Part shown: positions 39,882-54,967 of the stretch, in pieces
Numbering within the stretch: the stretch's first letter is position 1
Layout of the letters: every line of letters starts with the position of its first letter
Source: Erpetoichthys calabaricus
Taxonomy: Eukaryota; Chordata; Cladistia; Polypteriformes; Polypteridae
Assembly (NCBI RefSeq): GCF_900747795.2
Contig: NC_041396.2
Coordinates: 36,958,674 to 37,022,673 of the forward strand
DNA: 64,000 nucleotides
Direction: 5' to 3'
Translations under genes and position numbers: made by a program
The notes under the pieces: generated by a model
Databases searched by the model: none
Told to the model about the DNA's origin: nothing
The model's input: the letters and a program-made list of their open reading frames with translations, nothing else

Positions 39882-40639
39882 AGCAAGATGATTTGTTACT
39901 CTTCACTTAAAGAGCTTTACACTCTTTTCACTCACTTCTCAATGCTGTAACCTTGTCCTGTAATATGTGTTTCAAAACAGCACCCTGGACTGATGCTGAT
40001 TTCATTATTCTGACCTCTTTTGTAAGTCACTTCAAATAAAAGTATCTGCTGAGTGAAAAAGTCAGAATTAGTGTAAACCACCCTAATGTGAAGTATTCAT
40101 AAGAAACGTAATAATTTATTTCATGAGTTACGAATACATAATAAACAAGAATAGCTGCATCAGGTATTTGAAAAATTAAAATGTGTGCTTCATTTCAAAT
40201 GTTTAAAGTTTAAATATTCTCTTTAATTATAGAAATTTGTCATTTTTCACTTTCTAAAAGAGGTCCATACAGGATTAGATCCCTAGTAAAGAATCAGAAA
40301 TCAAAAATAGCATCATATTCATTATCACTAACCTTGAAATAATATGAAACAATACCCCACATGGTTATGTTTGAAATTAGTCATTTTTTAATTTCTGAGA
40401 GTGCCTCTTAGACAGCTACAACCACCCGTAAAGAATCATATATCAAAAATATTATCATTTTCGTGATCTGCAGCCTTGGAAAAGCAAAAAATAACCTATA
40501 TTACAAATCACCATTTTTTTTAGGTTTTGTGAAATGTCACTGTGCCCATTCATATCCCATTAAAGGGTGAACCCCTGGTGTTGCTTGATGTAGCATGCTC
40601 AACTTCAAGTCCTTCAACATCAGCCATACCACCTGCATT

Positions 40640-41090
40640 TCAGAACTTGTCATCCACCTGAAGCTAACCATTTTCAGGCCCGGCCAGTACTTTTATGGAA
40701 GACCATCTAGGAAAAGCTTGGGTTGCTGCTGGAAAAGGTGTTCGTGATGCCAGCAGGGCGAGATTACCTTGTGGTCTGTGTGTGGGTCCTAATGCCCCGT
40801 GCAGTAACGGGGACACTGTGCTGCAAATATGGCACCATCCTTTGGATGAAACGTTCAGCTGAGGTCCTGACTCTCTGTGGTCATAAAAGATCCCTGGGTA
40901 TCTTTTGAGAAGAGTAGGGTTCACCTTGATGGTCTGGCTAAATTGCCCATTACAGCCTTGTCCATTCTGGTCCCCTAATCATCCACTGCTTCTAACTGGC
41001 TCTCTACATAATAGCTATTGTGTATTGAGTGTACTGGTGCAATAATGACCATCATAGCATCATCGAGGTAGGTGTTACACATTGGTGGTG
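40640..41090 (+). mobile_element. 5S rRNA-headed SINE (SINE3/Deu-like), sense
   Basis: Head cacctgaagctaacc and ggcccggccagtacttttat (5S-like), middle gctgaggtcctgactctctg and agatccctgggtatctttt, 3' part gcatcatcgaggtaggtgtt and cacattggtgg. Absent at the matching place in unit A. Confidence 0.78.
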
Positions 41091-41139
41091 TAATATGTCA
41101 GCGTAACTAGGCTCAGCGTTGAGCTGATGCAGGTACCAT

Positions 41140-41527
41140 TTCCCTCTTTATGGTGGTGTGACTGTTGATAACCTTTGGTGCTGATTCTGCAGCAGTAGAT
41201 TCCATGTTTACCACAATGTGTTTTTCACAGTAACAAATTCAGTTTCTTTTACTGCCTACCCACTTTATTTTGTAAAGGTCTTGAAGGGGTTTGCTTACTA
41301 TTAACAAGTTCTCTGCTCAATAAAGCTAAACTGACATTGTTAAGTTAATAAGAAGTGTGTACAGATGTCTCTGCTCTAGCTTTTCCTTCTATACTCTCTC
41401 TTTCTTTGTGTGTTTCTGTACCCCCATGTTTCTCCCTGGGGTGTGTGTCTGGTGTCACCCTGCCTATACAATTCCCATCAGAGTAAGCTGCTGCCACTAT
41501 AAACCAAGAGACGTGAGCAGACAGCAA
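41140..41527 (+). promoter_or_regulatory. Candidate receptor promoter, unit B
   Basis: Counterpart of 26860-27178. TATA box ctataaac at 41497-41504, Ebf-like tccctgggg near 41433, and a homeodomain-type ttaataa near 41345. It would drive receptor gene 3. Confidence 0.6.
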
Positions 41528-41621
41528 CACTTGAATTTCAGAGCAAACTGAACTTTCATAGGTCATTCATGAGAGAACTCTGCGGCGTGGTGTTTCTCAC
41601 ACAGCACTTCCACAAAGAAAG
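41528..41621 (+). other. Candidate non-coding first exon of receptor 3
   Basis: Ends aaagaaag before the donor gtaagaagt. The partner acceptor is tttcctttttcag ending at 49337 (intron about 7.7 kb). An upstream ATG (atgagagaa) is conserved in units A and C. Confidence 0.6.
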
Positions 41622-42943
<1,322 letters not shown>

Positions 42944-43954
42944 AAGAGAGGGAAGCTTTTTTCAGAAAATATTTGGTGTTGTTTTAAACATTTGTGCCAG
43001 TAATGATGTCACGTATTTAATGCAAATCATCGAAGAGAGCAGAGCCTCGGCACACTTCTTGGGATTTTTTGTGTATGTTAACCAAACTGTTGTGTATGTT
43101 CTTAAACTTTTTAATATGGGGACTCAAAAGGAAAATCGGTACCATACTGGGATTTAAGACCAGGATTATTACCATAATGACAGCAGAGCCTTACATACTG
43201 ACAAATTCCAATGTCCATATAATAAAACATAATAAAAGTTTTTTTTTTTTCCATTCAAGTATATTTCTCGCATGAATTACTAAAAGAGAAAACTGGAAAG
43301 AAAACATATTCTTAATCCTAAAATTTATGCAGTATTTCTGTTTTATGTGCAGTATTTGTGATAGAATAAACCGTAATGAAGAAGTTGGCGAACAGCCCAG
43401 TGTGAAATGTTTAATGGGGCCGACTGGCGTTGTGCTGAATGCCGGGGGGCACTGCTCTATAGCCCGTCTCACCCTTTTTTAATATTCTTTGGTATTCTTA
43501 TAGTTCTCAATAGTCTATCAAAGACATCCTTCACACTATGTGTGAACTGAAATTATTGAACCAAGTTTAAATAACTTCAAGAGTAGGAATTCATTCTAGC
43601 CAAGGCACTCTAAACTTAGCAGAAAAATTTCCTTTTCTCCACTGTTACAAATATACTGTACATGCAATGTATACCATAGTTGTGAATACGTGACAAGGGA
43701 TCAACCGGATGTACGTGGCCATGCATCGAAACGACATTTAACATAAAACACAGCCACGGCACTATACAGTATGTACTGCAGCCATGCTGTCAGCCCCCTC
43801 CATACAACAATCCAAAATCGTCACATCCTTATGTTTTCCCGTAATTTCCATTTCAGCATTTCAAACTGGCTTCACGGTCTTTTCACCTAACAATAATAAT
43901 TGACTAAATATACATAGCGGATTTTTACCCACTCCAATCACTTAATAAAGAAAG
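42944..43954. other. Unit B counterpart of the octamer block and following sequence
   Basis: The octamer atgcaaat is kept at 43020-43027. 43340-43900 matches 29750-30300. No gene. Confidence 0.5.
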
Positions 43955-44345
43955 TAGGGTGTCACTTCAGCCACCACTGATGTGCTGCATCCACCTGCTG
44001 TGCCCCTGTTATGCCAACACAATTATCACACATTAGCTATTAGGAGATGGAGGGATGAGAGAGATTCTTAACCAAAAGGGAGTAGAATGACTAAGCCATG
44101 GTGGGCAACATCCTGCTCTTTTCGAAAGATGTCCAGGGATCTTTTATGACATAAGAGAGTTAGGGCATCGGCTTCATGTTACACCAAGTTTTACAGCAGA
44201 GTGTCCCCATCACTACACATAGGGTGAGTGTCCCTGCCCCTTGATGGCCTTCAGGGAGAAACTCATACTTGTTCTTGCATGATCTCCCACCCAACTACCG
44301 GCCGGGCCCAAACATGCTTAGCTCAGCTGAATTACCTGCTTCAAA
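43955..44345 (-). mobile_element. 5S rRNA-headed SINE, antisense, unit B
   Basis: Same insertion as 31000-31400 in unit A (caccactgatgtgctgcatc; ggccgggcccaaacatgctt). Confidence 0.72.
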
Positions 44346-44454
44346 ATGCAGCTAGCTTGATTCATTCCTCACCTCCTCTCCCCGCCTTAATAACAGTAAT
44401 TTCAGTTTGATTGTTTCACAGGTCGGTGCCATTATTATAACATTAATTATATTT

Positions 44455-44800
44455 TATTTATTATTTCTTTTCTTTTTTTTTTAATTTTATTGATTTTATT
44501 GTAATCATTCCATACAAATAGATCAATTTTTACAAAAATATTATTGAAAACAAATCAACCCCCACTCCTGAGAAAGAGAGCTTGGCCAACAGAGTAAAAC
44601 TTAAAGCTAGTAAAAATAAGTAAATTGATGAGTTTAATAAGCGGATAAAGATAAATGGAGAAGAAAAAGAAATGAAAAGAGAATCCGCTTCCTCAGAGCT
44701 TTAAGAGCTTATTCTAAAATGTTACTGATTAGATCCTGCCAGGTTTTGAAAAAGTTCTGCACAGATCCTCTGACTGAGAATTTCGATTTTTTCCAGTTTC
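44455..44800 (-). mobile_element. Possible L1-like LINE 3' end, antisense
   Basis: The minus strand reads SVQNFFKTWQDLISN, like the aromatic FxxxW C-terminus of L1-type ORF2, followed by a stop and an A-rich 3' end (poly-T on the + strand near 44470). Short, so the clade is uncertain. Confidence 0.45.
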
Positions 44801-45027
44801 AAATAATATGAAACATCAGTTACCTCACCACAGAAACGAACACTCTCTGTGGTGCTTAACTGGCTTGTCTCAGATTGCCGTGATAAAGAGTCTGAGCTTG
44901 GACAAAACAACACTCAACTTATTTTACTACACAGTCATGTGGTGACAGACATCACAAACATGTCTGAGACCCATGGTTTAAGAAGAAACGATCAAAACAA
45001 TGAATCCAATATTTGAACTGCAAAAAC

Positions 45028-45170
45028 ACACCAGAGTGCCATCCATAATGTTTGAGACAAAGACACATTTTCCCTTTATTGAACACTCTGTTCCACAGTT
45101 TAAAATTATAAATAAAACAATTCAGATTAAAATGATTAAAGTTCAAACTGCAGTAATTATATAGGTACTC
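45028..45170. mobile_element. Tc1-like transposon end fragment
   Basis: gtgccatccataatgtttga and gacaaagacacattttccct match the terminal part of another common fish Tc1 family as I recall it. The other end is not seen. Confidence 0.5.
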
Positions 45171-45589
45171 TTATATCATATCTCTCTCACGTTCATTTTT
45201 TAATATTATAATTACTTTAAAAAGACATATTGTGAAATATATATCATTTATTTTACTATACATTTAAACAAGGTTGTTAAATACTTAATGTGTTTGAAGC
45301 AACACAGCAGTACCTTCAGGTGTTCTTGAGTCACTTCTAAGCCAATTTAAAGACAATCCAGGGATTATTTTGTGCAAAAGGAAGGATTATTCAGTACTGG
45401 GCTAACTGTCTAAAAGAGACAGAGGGTTATAAAACTGAAATTCAGTACAGTAAGAATGTTGCAAATGTTTGATTTGTTGTTGTCTTAGCCATTTTGAAAA
45501 CATGACATTGTCTTGTAGTATTGTATACAGGAGGAAATTCTCTTTTGTGCATACTCCTGTTTATTCAGAGTTTTAGGGGCAGAGTGCAG
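45171..45589. other. Unit B sequence without genes
   Basis: The stretch near 45470 matches unit A at 32600. Nothing coding. Confidence 0.5.
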
Positions 45590-45752
45590 GATCAGCTATT
45601 TGTACAACACCCCTGGAGCAATTCCAAGTTAAAGGCCTTGCTATAAGGCCGAACTAAGTAGAATTCCTTCAGTCACTGCCAGGGATTTGAACGGGCAACC
45701 TTCAAGATACCAGGCCAGATCCTTTACCTATAGAGCCATCACTCCACCAATT
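45590..45752 (-). mobile_element. tRNA-derived SINE, diverged partial copy, antisense
   Basis: Same family as 33147-33345: gagtgatggctctat head, a degraded B box (ttcaaatccc) and aaggccttgctataaggcc. Confidence 0.65.
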
Positions 45753-47410
<1,658 letters not shown>

Positions 47411-47882
47411 TGGGCTCCGTGGGGGAGGCACCTCAGTTGGTTAATTTTTGGACTTTAAATTATTAGACTGACCTACCCCAACCACAAATACTAACCTTAA
47501 AGTTATTGGAGGTGGAGCATAGTTGCCTGTAGGCCCCTAATGTTAATGTCCCCTTTGGGTGCCTAACGTTAAAAACGAAAATCTGATTTGTGTCATGATA
47601 ATAGAAAAGGGTACTAGCCATCCGTGTTGTACGTTTAGTACACAAGTAACATTTTATCTTCCAGATGGCATTGCACCAAAAAATATATCTTTTGTTTTTC
47701 ATGTAATGCAATTAAAATATTACTTTAATGGGCTTGATTAAAATTCGCTAATATTGCCAGAAACCAGCTGTCTTTGCATTGAATGCACAAATTTTTATTT
47801 GCGGCAAACATCATCTCAGTTCATTTTTATTGGCATTATTCTTGAGTTTAATTCTAGTTCCTTGTGATAAGGCGCTATATAG
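47411..47882. other. Intergenic, nothing recognised
   Basis: No supportable feature between the LINE and the LTR fossil. Confidence 0.5.
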
Positions 47883-48421
47883 TGTCTGACCCGGCACAGA
47901 CTGACACAGAGGCACGTGTAAAATCACACAGGCTTTTATTTTTCTCTTCAGTCAGGGGGCATGCCTTCTCCGTGTCCCACAGGCCCAACACAGTCCCAAT
48001 AGCACTTTAACAAGTAAACCAGTCCTTCCCCTGGCACCACCTGTTCTCCCAGGCAACCTCGTCCTCGTCCTCCCTATTCTGGCCCCCAAGTGGTGGATGC
48101 TGGCCCTTTTTATAGCCCACCCGGAAGTGCTCCAGGTGCTTGACCACCTGTGGCTAATTGCACTTCCGGGTGGGGCTGTAGAGGTGTCCATAAAGGCTCC
48201 GGGATCCATGCAACACTCCCTGGCGGCCATCCTAGATCCCCTCTGGGTTGTGGAGAACTCCATCTCCCATGGAACCCTGCAAGAAACTGAGGTACCATTG
48301 TCGGCCAGGGATGCTGCCACCAAGCATTCCAGGAGAGGTAGTGAGACGCCCATGGTTGCTCCCCCGGAACATATGTAGAAGGGGCATCCCGGCCGGGCAT
48401 GGGACCCGGCCGCCCGCCACA
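47883..48421 (-). mobile_element. Solitary LTR fossil, 539 bp
   Basis: On the minus strand it runs from tgtggcgggcgg to gggtcagaca, with a TATA box (tataaaaagggcc), an aataaaa signal and repeated cacttccgg. It resembles the LTRs at 57899 and 62806 in plan and in the tgtggc start, so it is probably a related subfamily. No internal region; no clear target duplication. Confidence 0.75.
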
Positions 48422-49337
48422 TTCCTCATGTAGTGAGATTTTAAAAAGAACTGATCTGACAGGTGTGTGACAATGTCATGAAGGTAAACACACAAACCCC
48501 AAAAATCATCTTGGATGAAGAAAGTGAACTGGAATCCTTAAGGTTCAAGGTCCAACACCGTAAGCCACGTTGGTAAAAAAAAACTCATGGAAGATTTTCT
48601 TTTATTATATTAGATAATAAGGCAATTGATATTAAATAAAGAAAGTTAGTAACTTTTATGAAGCACAATTTTAGTGTATTTTAAAAGTAATAATAAACTC
48701 AAATACTCCAGTTTTTACTTAATGATCACTTACATTGATATTTATATTCCTGAATTTCTGAAAGCTTTTAAATATTTCTGGAGGAAGAATGAATGCATTT
48801 TTCCCATTATCTTCTAAAACTCTATTTTACACAATGACTCAGACTTATCCCACTTATCCTCTTTAAAAATCTTAAAGTGTCCATCTTCCTGTCAAGCTGT
48901 CTATCTGTATTCATACATTGGAAATCATTTAAAAGGTGAGCCCAATCTAAAATCAGAAAGGATTATAAAACTTAAAAATGAAAAGGTGGAAAATTTGCCC
49001 CATGCTATACAGGAGATGCTGTGTCTGCAAAGATTTCATATTTATGTTTTTAAGGTACTGCATTGTCCTAAATACCCGGCTTCCTGATGTCTGCCACATT
49101 GTGATGCCTATACAAGCCTGAGGTTTCACAAGTTCCCATTTGGTGGTAGTGGGGCATCATAGTAGTGTCCAAGAGAATAAATATATAGGAAGGAATTCAG
49201 GGGTACGATACAAAAAACACAGGACAATCTACATGTCTGATGTACAAGGGAAGATTAAGTTTCTAAATAACAGTAAGTATAGTGCATCTGATTTACGTGC
49301 GATTTTGATCATAAAGATGAAATATTTCCTTTTTCAG
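48422..49337. other. Upstream flank of receptor 3; ends in a splice acceptor
   Basis: 49240-49270 (gggaagattaagtttctaaa) matches gaagattaagtctctaaa upstream of receptor 2. Acceptor tttcctttttcag ends at 49337. The main frame is open upstream to 49140, but the start is better placed at 49347. Confidence 0.6.
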
Positions 49338-49346
49338 ACGAGCTTC

Positions 49347-50264
49347 ATGGACACCAGAGCTATTTTCAAAGCTTCCAGTTTCCTTATCCTAACGGTCATC
49401 AGTGTCCCATCCAATCTGTTCATCTGCTGTGCCTTCCTTCACACCCGGCTGACCGAAGCTAAGCTCACTCCCGCTGATGTCATCCTGTGGCACCTGGCCC
49501 TCACCAATCTGACCTCAACCTTTACTCGCAGTTTTTCTCAGATGCTGACGGCATTTGGATACCAGAACCTATATGATGATTTTGGCTGCAAAATGGTGCT
49601 CTTCTTCTTCCGTGTGTCGAGAACTCTCTCTATAAAGCTCACCTGCTTCCTGAGCACATACCAAGCTGTGCTAGTTTCCCCTGCCACCTCTAAGCTCGAC
49701 TCCTTAAAGCACAGAATTCCAAAGTATCTACAGCACATCATTGTCGGTCTATATGCATTTTCTTTTGTGTTTAGTGTCCATCTAATTCTGTATTCCTACT
49801 CGAATCTTATCAACAACACCATACCCGCCTACACATTTAATTACGAGTACTGTTATGTTACATATCCAGATTACACTGTTTTTATTTCCATAGGTCTGTA
49901 CCTCTTTTTTAGAGATTTTTCCTTCATAGTGATGATGGTTGTCATGAGCTGCTACATCTTGCTGCTGCTCTATCAGCACGGAACAAAAGTGAAGAGTCTC
50001 CGAAGTTCAGACCATGGAAGCTCAGGATCCAGGCCAGAGGTCAAGGCCTCCCGTGCAGTGGTCACTTTGGTTGTCCTTTACACTCTCTTCTTCGGTGTGG
50101 ACAATGCAATCTGGCTATATTCTCTTAGCTACGTCAGGGTGGCACCGCTTATTTCAGAAGTTCGGGGCTTTTTCTCTGTCCTTTACACGTCTGTGTGCCC
50201 TGTAGTGATTATTGCTACCAATCCTAAAGTTAAAGGCAAGTTGAAAATGAGCAGGGAGGAGTGA
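49347..50264 (+). CDS. V1R/ORA-type chemoreceptor 3, intact, short C-tail
   Basis: 305 residues from the ATG aligned with genes 1 and 2. Same seven-helix plan: PSNLFICCAF (TM1), WHLALTNL (TM2, where paralogues have CHLA), KLTCFLSTYQAVLV (TM3), sequon INNTIPAY in loop 2 with the cysteine in YEYCYVTYP, YQHGTKVKSL in loop 3, FFGVDNAIWLYS (TM6), SVCPVVIIATNPK (TM7). The C-tail stops at MSREE, 13 residues short of the paralogues. The frame is open back to 49140 but those 69 codons include the acceptor and are not conserved, so I exclude them. Homologous 3' flank and Tc1 copy follow. Expected role as for gene 2. Confidence 0.93.
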   Translation: MDTRAIFKASSFLILTVISVPSNLFICCAFLHTRLTEAKLTPADVILWHLALTNLTSTFTRSFSQMLTAFGYQNLYDDFGCKMVLFFFRVSRTLSIKLTCFLSTYQAVLVSPATSKLDSLKHRIPKYLQHIIVGLYAFSFVFSVHLILYSYSNLINNTIPAYTFNYEYCYVTYPDYTVFISIGLYLFFRDFSFIVMMVVMSCYILLLLYQHGTKVKSLRSSDHGSSGSRPEVKASRAVVTLVVLYTLFFGVDNAIWLYSLSYVRVAPLISEVRGFFSVLYTSVCPVVIIATNPKVKGKLKMSREE

Positions 50265-50478
50265 AACTAACTGAAGTTGAGACAAAATGACAATGTTTGC
50301 TTAATTGTATCAGCTGTTATTAAATATATGACTATTGCTTTTAACCAAGGGGACTTAAATTAGTTTGAGCCCAGAGAAATTCAGTAACTTGCATAAGGTT
50401 AAATAGTGAGGCAGAGGAAAGAAGTGAACCAGCAACCTTGAGGTTTATAGTCCTGTGTCTTAGCCAGTACAACAAATA
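50265..50478. other. 3' flank of receptor 3
   Basis: Aligns with 36600-36800. No canonical aataaa close to the stop; gttattaaatata near 50325 may serve. Confidence 0.5.
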
Positions 50479-51130
50479 GTGCCTATAAAAAGTATTCACC
50501 CCTTTGGATGTTTTCACATTTTATTGTTATTCAACACTGAGTCACAGTGGAATTACAATAATTTGTCTATTTTGGCACACAACAATAGAAAAAGACTCTT
50601 GAAGGTCAAAGTGAAAACAGATTTCTGCACAGTGATCTAAATAAATTACAAATATAAAACACAAAACTATTAATCGCACGGGTATTCAAGTCAGTATTTA
50701 GTAGAGTCATCTTTGTCAGCCATTCCAGCCTTTAAGTCTGTGTGCACATCATATCTGGACCCTGCCATTTTCCCTATTCTTCATTCAAGACTGCTGAAGC
50801 TCTGTGAGGTTACATGGGAAGTGTGAGTGAATGGCCTTTTTCAGGTCCAGCCACTGATTTTCAATTGAACTGAGATCTGGACTCTGATTTGGCTACTGCC
50901 GATGTTTAAAAGCTATTTCCGTGTATCTTTGCTTTTATGCTTGGTGTCATTGTCTTGCTAAGAAACAAATCTTTTACCAAGGGGAAGGTTTCTTGCGGAG
51001 TGCAATGGATTTTCCTTGTATTTCACTGCATTCATTTTCCCCTCTACCCTCATAAGCCCCTAGAGCCTGCTGCAGTGAAACCTCTCCACACAGCCTGATG
51101 ATGCCACCACCATGCTTCACAGAAAGGCTG
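50479..51130 (-). mobile_element. Tc1-like DNA transposon, partial (unit B copy)
   Basis: Starts gtgcctataaaaagtattca. Antisense words ccaccaccatgcttcac near 51105 encode the VKHGGG segment of a Tc1 transposase. Orthologous to 36803-37850; the far end is missing. Confidence 0.78.
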
Positions 51131-51464
51131 AGCAGTATATTGAATTTTCAACTCAATATGATATCAATTAAAAACCAACATGCTAAACCCAATATTGTGA
51201 TGTTTAGTCCTTTTACTTGATTTTCTACAACTTCTGAATGTTAAATAAAATCCATGAAGTCTCCACCACTCTTTTTAAGTGCGTTTATGTCGACTCCATC
51301 CATGTACAAGGGCAGTGTGGAATGAGAAAAAAAAAAATAAACTGAGGATCAGAACAGGAAGAGTTTTGAACAGGTATGATTTTTGCTGTTTACAAAAGAT
51401 TTGATTTTCCAGGGATGTCAATTCAAGCAGTACAACATTTACAGATAAAACGTATGATTGCAAG
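51131..51464. other. Intergenic, nothing recognised
   Basis: No supportable feature. Confidence 0.5.
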
Positions 51465-51804
51465 GGTGGCATGGTGGTGCAGTGGTAGCGCTGCTGCCTC
51501 GCAGTTAGGAGACTCGGTTCGCTTCCCAGGTCAGCCCTGCATGGAGTTTGCATGTTATTCCCTGTGTCTGCGTGGGTTTCCTCCAGGTGCTCTGGTTTCC
51601 TCCCAAAGTCCAAAGACATGCAGGTTAGGTGCATTGGCGATTCTAAATTGACACTAGTGCGTGCTTGGTGTGTGGGTGTGTGTCCTGCAGTGGGTTGGTG
51701 CTCTGCCCGGGATTGGTTCCTGCCTTGCACCCTGTGTTGGCTGGGATTGGCTCCAGCAGACCCCCGTGACCCTGTGTTAGGATATAGTGGGTTGGAAAAT
51801 GGAT
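51465..51804 (+). mobile_element. V-SINE copy
   Basis: ggtggcatggtggtgcagtg head, B box cggttcgcttcccag, central domain and ggttggaaaatggatgg tail. Target duplication unclear. Confidence 0.85.
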
Positions 51805-52264
51805 GGTTGTGTATTACTGCATATAAAAAAGGTCATCCAGGCAAATGTGGCTCCTGCAATGTGCTCTTCTGCCTCCCTGGCAAAATGCCTCTCAGCTAAG
51901 GAAGGTTCCATAAAATGTCTGCTATTCTGTTGGAGATTGTAAAAACAGACGTGCAGCAGGGATTAAGCACTACTGTATTGCAACACACACATTTGAATAC
52001 GTAACTCACACTTTGCCAGTGTTCAGAATAATTAGACTAAACAGTAATTCACATTCCACTAAAAGTGAGGTATCCATGCAGTGTGTAAGCTCGCATCCAT
52101 CCATGTCAAACATTCTCTGCTACTGAATAATTACGAACAGGAACAAATACAGCAGCTTTCATAGTTGTATTCTTACTTTTATTCAATGTTTGTGTATCAG
52201 TTATTGGGTAAAATTCCATACCTGCCATTTTATTTTTATTGTTTAACTAATAAAGTTTCCTAAC
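51805..52264. other. Intergenic, nothing recognised
   Basis: No supportable feature. Confidence 0.5.
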
Positions 52265-54376
52265 CCCTCCTTTAACTGCCACTTTATCATGGTGGAGGGG
52301 TTTGTGTGTCCCAATGATCCTAGGAGCTCTGTTGTCCGGGGCTTTATGCCCCTGGTAGGGCCACCCAAGGCAAACTGGTCCTAGGTGAGGGATGAGACAA
52401 AGAGCGGTTAAACAAACCTCCTATGAAGAACAACCATTTTGGACGGCGTTTTCCCTTGCCCGGACGTGGGTCACCGGGGCCCCACTCTGGAGCCAGGCCT
52501 GGAGGTGGGGCTTGATGGCGAGCGCCTGGTGGTCGGGCCTGCACCCATGGGGCTCGGCCGGGCACAGCCCGAAGAGGCAACGTGGGTCCCCCTTCCCAAG
52601 GGCTCACCACCTATGGGAGGGGCCAAGGAGGTCGGGTGCAGTGTGAGTTGGGTGGTGGCCGAAGGCAGGGACCTTGGCGGTCCGATCCTCGGCTACAGAA
52701 GCTGGCTCTTGGGACATGGAATGTCACCTCTCTGAAGGGGAAGGAGCCTGAGCTAGTGCGCGAAGTTGAGAGGTTCCGGCTAGATATAGTCGGGCTCACC
52801 TCGACGCACAGCTTGGACTCTGGAACCAATCTCCTTGAGAGGGGCTGGACTCTGTACCACTCTGGAGTTGCCCCCAGTGAGAGGCGCCGAGCGGGTATGG
52901 GTATACTTATTGCCCCCGCAACTTGGAGCCTGTACATTGGGGTTTACCCCGGTGGACGAGAGGGTAGCCTCCCTTCGCCTTCGGGTGGGGGGACGGGTCC
53001 TAACTGTTGTTTGTGCGTATGCACCGAACAGCAGTTCAGAGTACCCACCCTTTTTGGAGTCCCTGGAGGGTGTGCTAGAGGGCATACCTTTTAGGGACTC
53101 CCTCGTTCTGCTGGGAGACTTCAATGCTCACGTGGGCAATGACAGTGAGACCTGGAAGGGCGTGATTGGGAGGAATGGCCCCCCTGATCTGAACCCGAGT
53201 GGTGTTTTGTTATTGGACTTCTGTGCTCGTCACGGATTGTCCATAACGAACACCATGTTCAAGCATAGGGGTGTTCATATGTGCACTTGGCACCAGGACA
53301 CCCTAGGCCTCAGTTCGATGATCGAATTTGTGGTCGTGTCGTCGGACTTGCGGCCACATGTCTTGGACACTCGGGTGAAGAGAGGGGCAGAGCTGTCAAC
53401 TGATCACCACCTGGTGGTGAGTTGGCTTCGATGGTGGGGGAGGATGCCGGTCAGGTGTGGTAGGCCCAAACGTGTTGTGAGGGTCTGCTGGGAATGTCTG
53501 GCAGAGCCCCCTGTCAGAAGTAGCTTCAACTCCCACCTCCGGCAGAACTTCGACCACATCCCGAGGGAGGTGGGGGACATTGAGTCCGAATGGGCCATGT
53601 TCCGTGCCTCTATTGTTGAGGCAGCTGACCGGAGCTGTGGCCGTAAGGTGGTCGGTGCCTGTCGTGGCGGCAATCCCCGAACCAGCTGGTGGACACCGGC
53701 GGTGAAGGATGCCGTCAAGCTGAAGAAGGAGTCCTACAGGACCCTTTTGTCCTGTGGGACCCTGGAGGCAGCTGATAGGTACCGGCAGGCCAAGCGGAAT
53801 GCGGCTTTGGTGGTTGCTGAGGCAAAAACTCGGGCGTGGGAGGAGTTTGGGGAGGCCATGGAGAACGACTTTCGGACGGCTTCGAGGAGATTCTGGTCCA
53901 CCATCCGGCGTCTCAGGAAGGGGAAGCAGTGCAGTGTCAACACTGTATATGGTGGGGATGGTGCGCTGCTGATCTTGACTCGGGACGTTGTGGGTCGGTG
54001 GGGGGAGTACTTCGAAGAACTCCTCAATCCCATTAACATGCCTTCCAATGAGGAAGCAGAGCCTGGGGACTCAGAAATGGGCTCCCCCATCTCTGGGACT
54101 GAGGTCACCGAGGTGGTCAAAAAACTCCTTGGTGGCAGGGCCCCGGAGTTCCTCAAGACTCTGGATGTTGTAGGACTGTCTTGGTTGACACGCCTCTGCA
54201 ACATCGCATGGACATCAGGGACAGTGCCTCTGGATTGGCAGACCGGGGTGGTAGTGCCCCTCTTTAAGAAGGGGGATCAGAGAGTGTGTTCCAACTACAG
54301 AGGGATCACACTCCTCAGCCTCCCTGGAAAAGTCTATTCAGGGGTCCTGGAGAGGAGGGTCCATCGGATAGTCGAT
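52265..54376 (+). mobile_element. APE-type LINE with intact 5' end but no 3' half
   Basis: A GC-rich 5'UTR (gtggaggggtttgtgtg; gccacccaaggcaaactggt) is followed by the AP-endonuclease domain: LGTWNVTSLKGKEPELV (from about 52705), AGMGILIAP, then in a +1 frame [27 protein letters not shown] and [10 protein letters not shown]. After the linker comes the start of the reverse transcriptase ([26 protein letters not shown]). The frame changes near 52910, and about seven codons are missing after LLGGRAPE. It stops near 54376, before the FADD motif. Loss of the 3' end is unusual, since target-primed reverse transcription normally loses 5' ends. Clade (I/Nimb- or RTE-like) not settled. Confidence 0.88.
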
Positions 54377-54384
54377 CACATCTG

Positions 54385-54660
54385 ACTGTATGGGTGGTTA
54401 TCTACCAGGTAACGCGTTTGGTTGGTCTGCAAGTCAGCAAACATCCGCCACGGTGCCCTCACAGTTGCGAGAAGCAGATCATAAAATGTTGCATAGTTTA
54501 CTGTCAAATAATGCAAAGAGTGCGTGACATGTGTTTTGCCCTTATGTTTGCCGACTTGCAGACCAACCACAAGCGTTACCTGGTAGATAACCACCCATAC
54601 AATCAGATTGTGATTCAGACTAAGAATGCTATGAATGTAATTACCCCGATCTACATACTG
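54385..54660. mobile_element. Rearranged SINE-like copy with inverted 5' part (foldback)
   Basis: 54391-54540 is the reverse complement of 54779-54937, while 54541-54640 matches 54887-54970 directly. About 50 bp (gtatgggtggttatctacca and its complement) are therefore present in both orientations at the two ends. Confidence 0.82.
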
Positions 54661-54669
54661 TCAAAATAA

Positions 54670-54967
54670 ATGAACCACACGCCATGGCAGAACGTAAAGA
54701 GGCTTTGCCTCTGATGCTGACATCTGAGGTTCGATCCCCGAGAGAGGTGGAGTGAGTGTGTACGCCTGATGAGCCCAAATAAGGGCGAAACACGTGTCAC
54801 ATACTCTTTGCATTATTTGACAATAAACTATGCAACATTCTATGAGCTGCTTCTCGCAACTGAGAGGGCACTGTGGCGGATGTTTGCCGACTTGCATACC
54901 AACCACAAGCGTTACCTGGCAGGTAACCACCCATACAATCAGATTGTGATTCAGACTACGAATGCTA

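Noticed and set aside
47952-48422. 156-codon minus-strand frame in GC-rich sequence
   Set aside because: It lies wholly inside a solo LTR fossil, has no domain, and an LTR is not expected to encode protein.
49140-49346. 69-codon N-terminal extension of receptor 3
   Set aside because: Not conserved in genes 1 and 2, crosses a good splice acceptor, and places a non-membrane segment before TM1.
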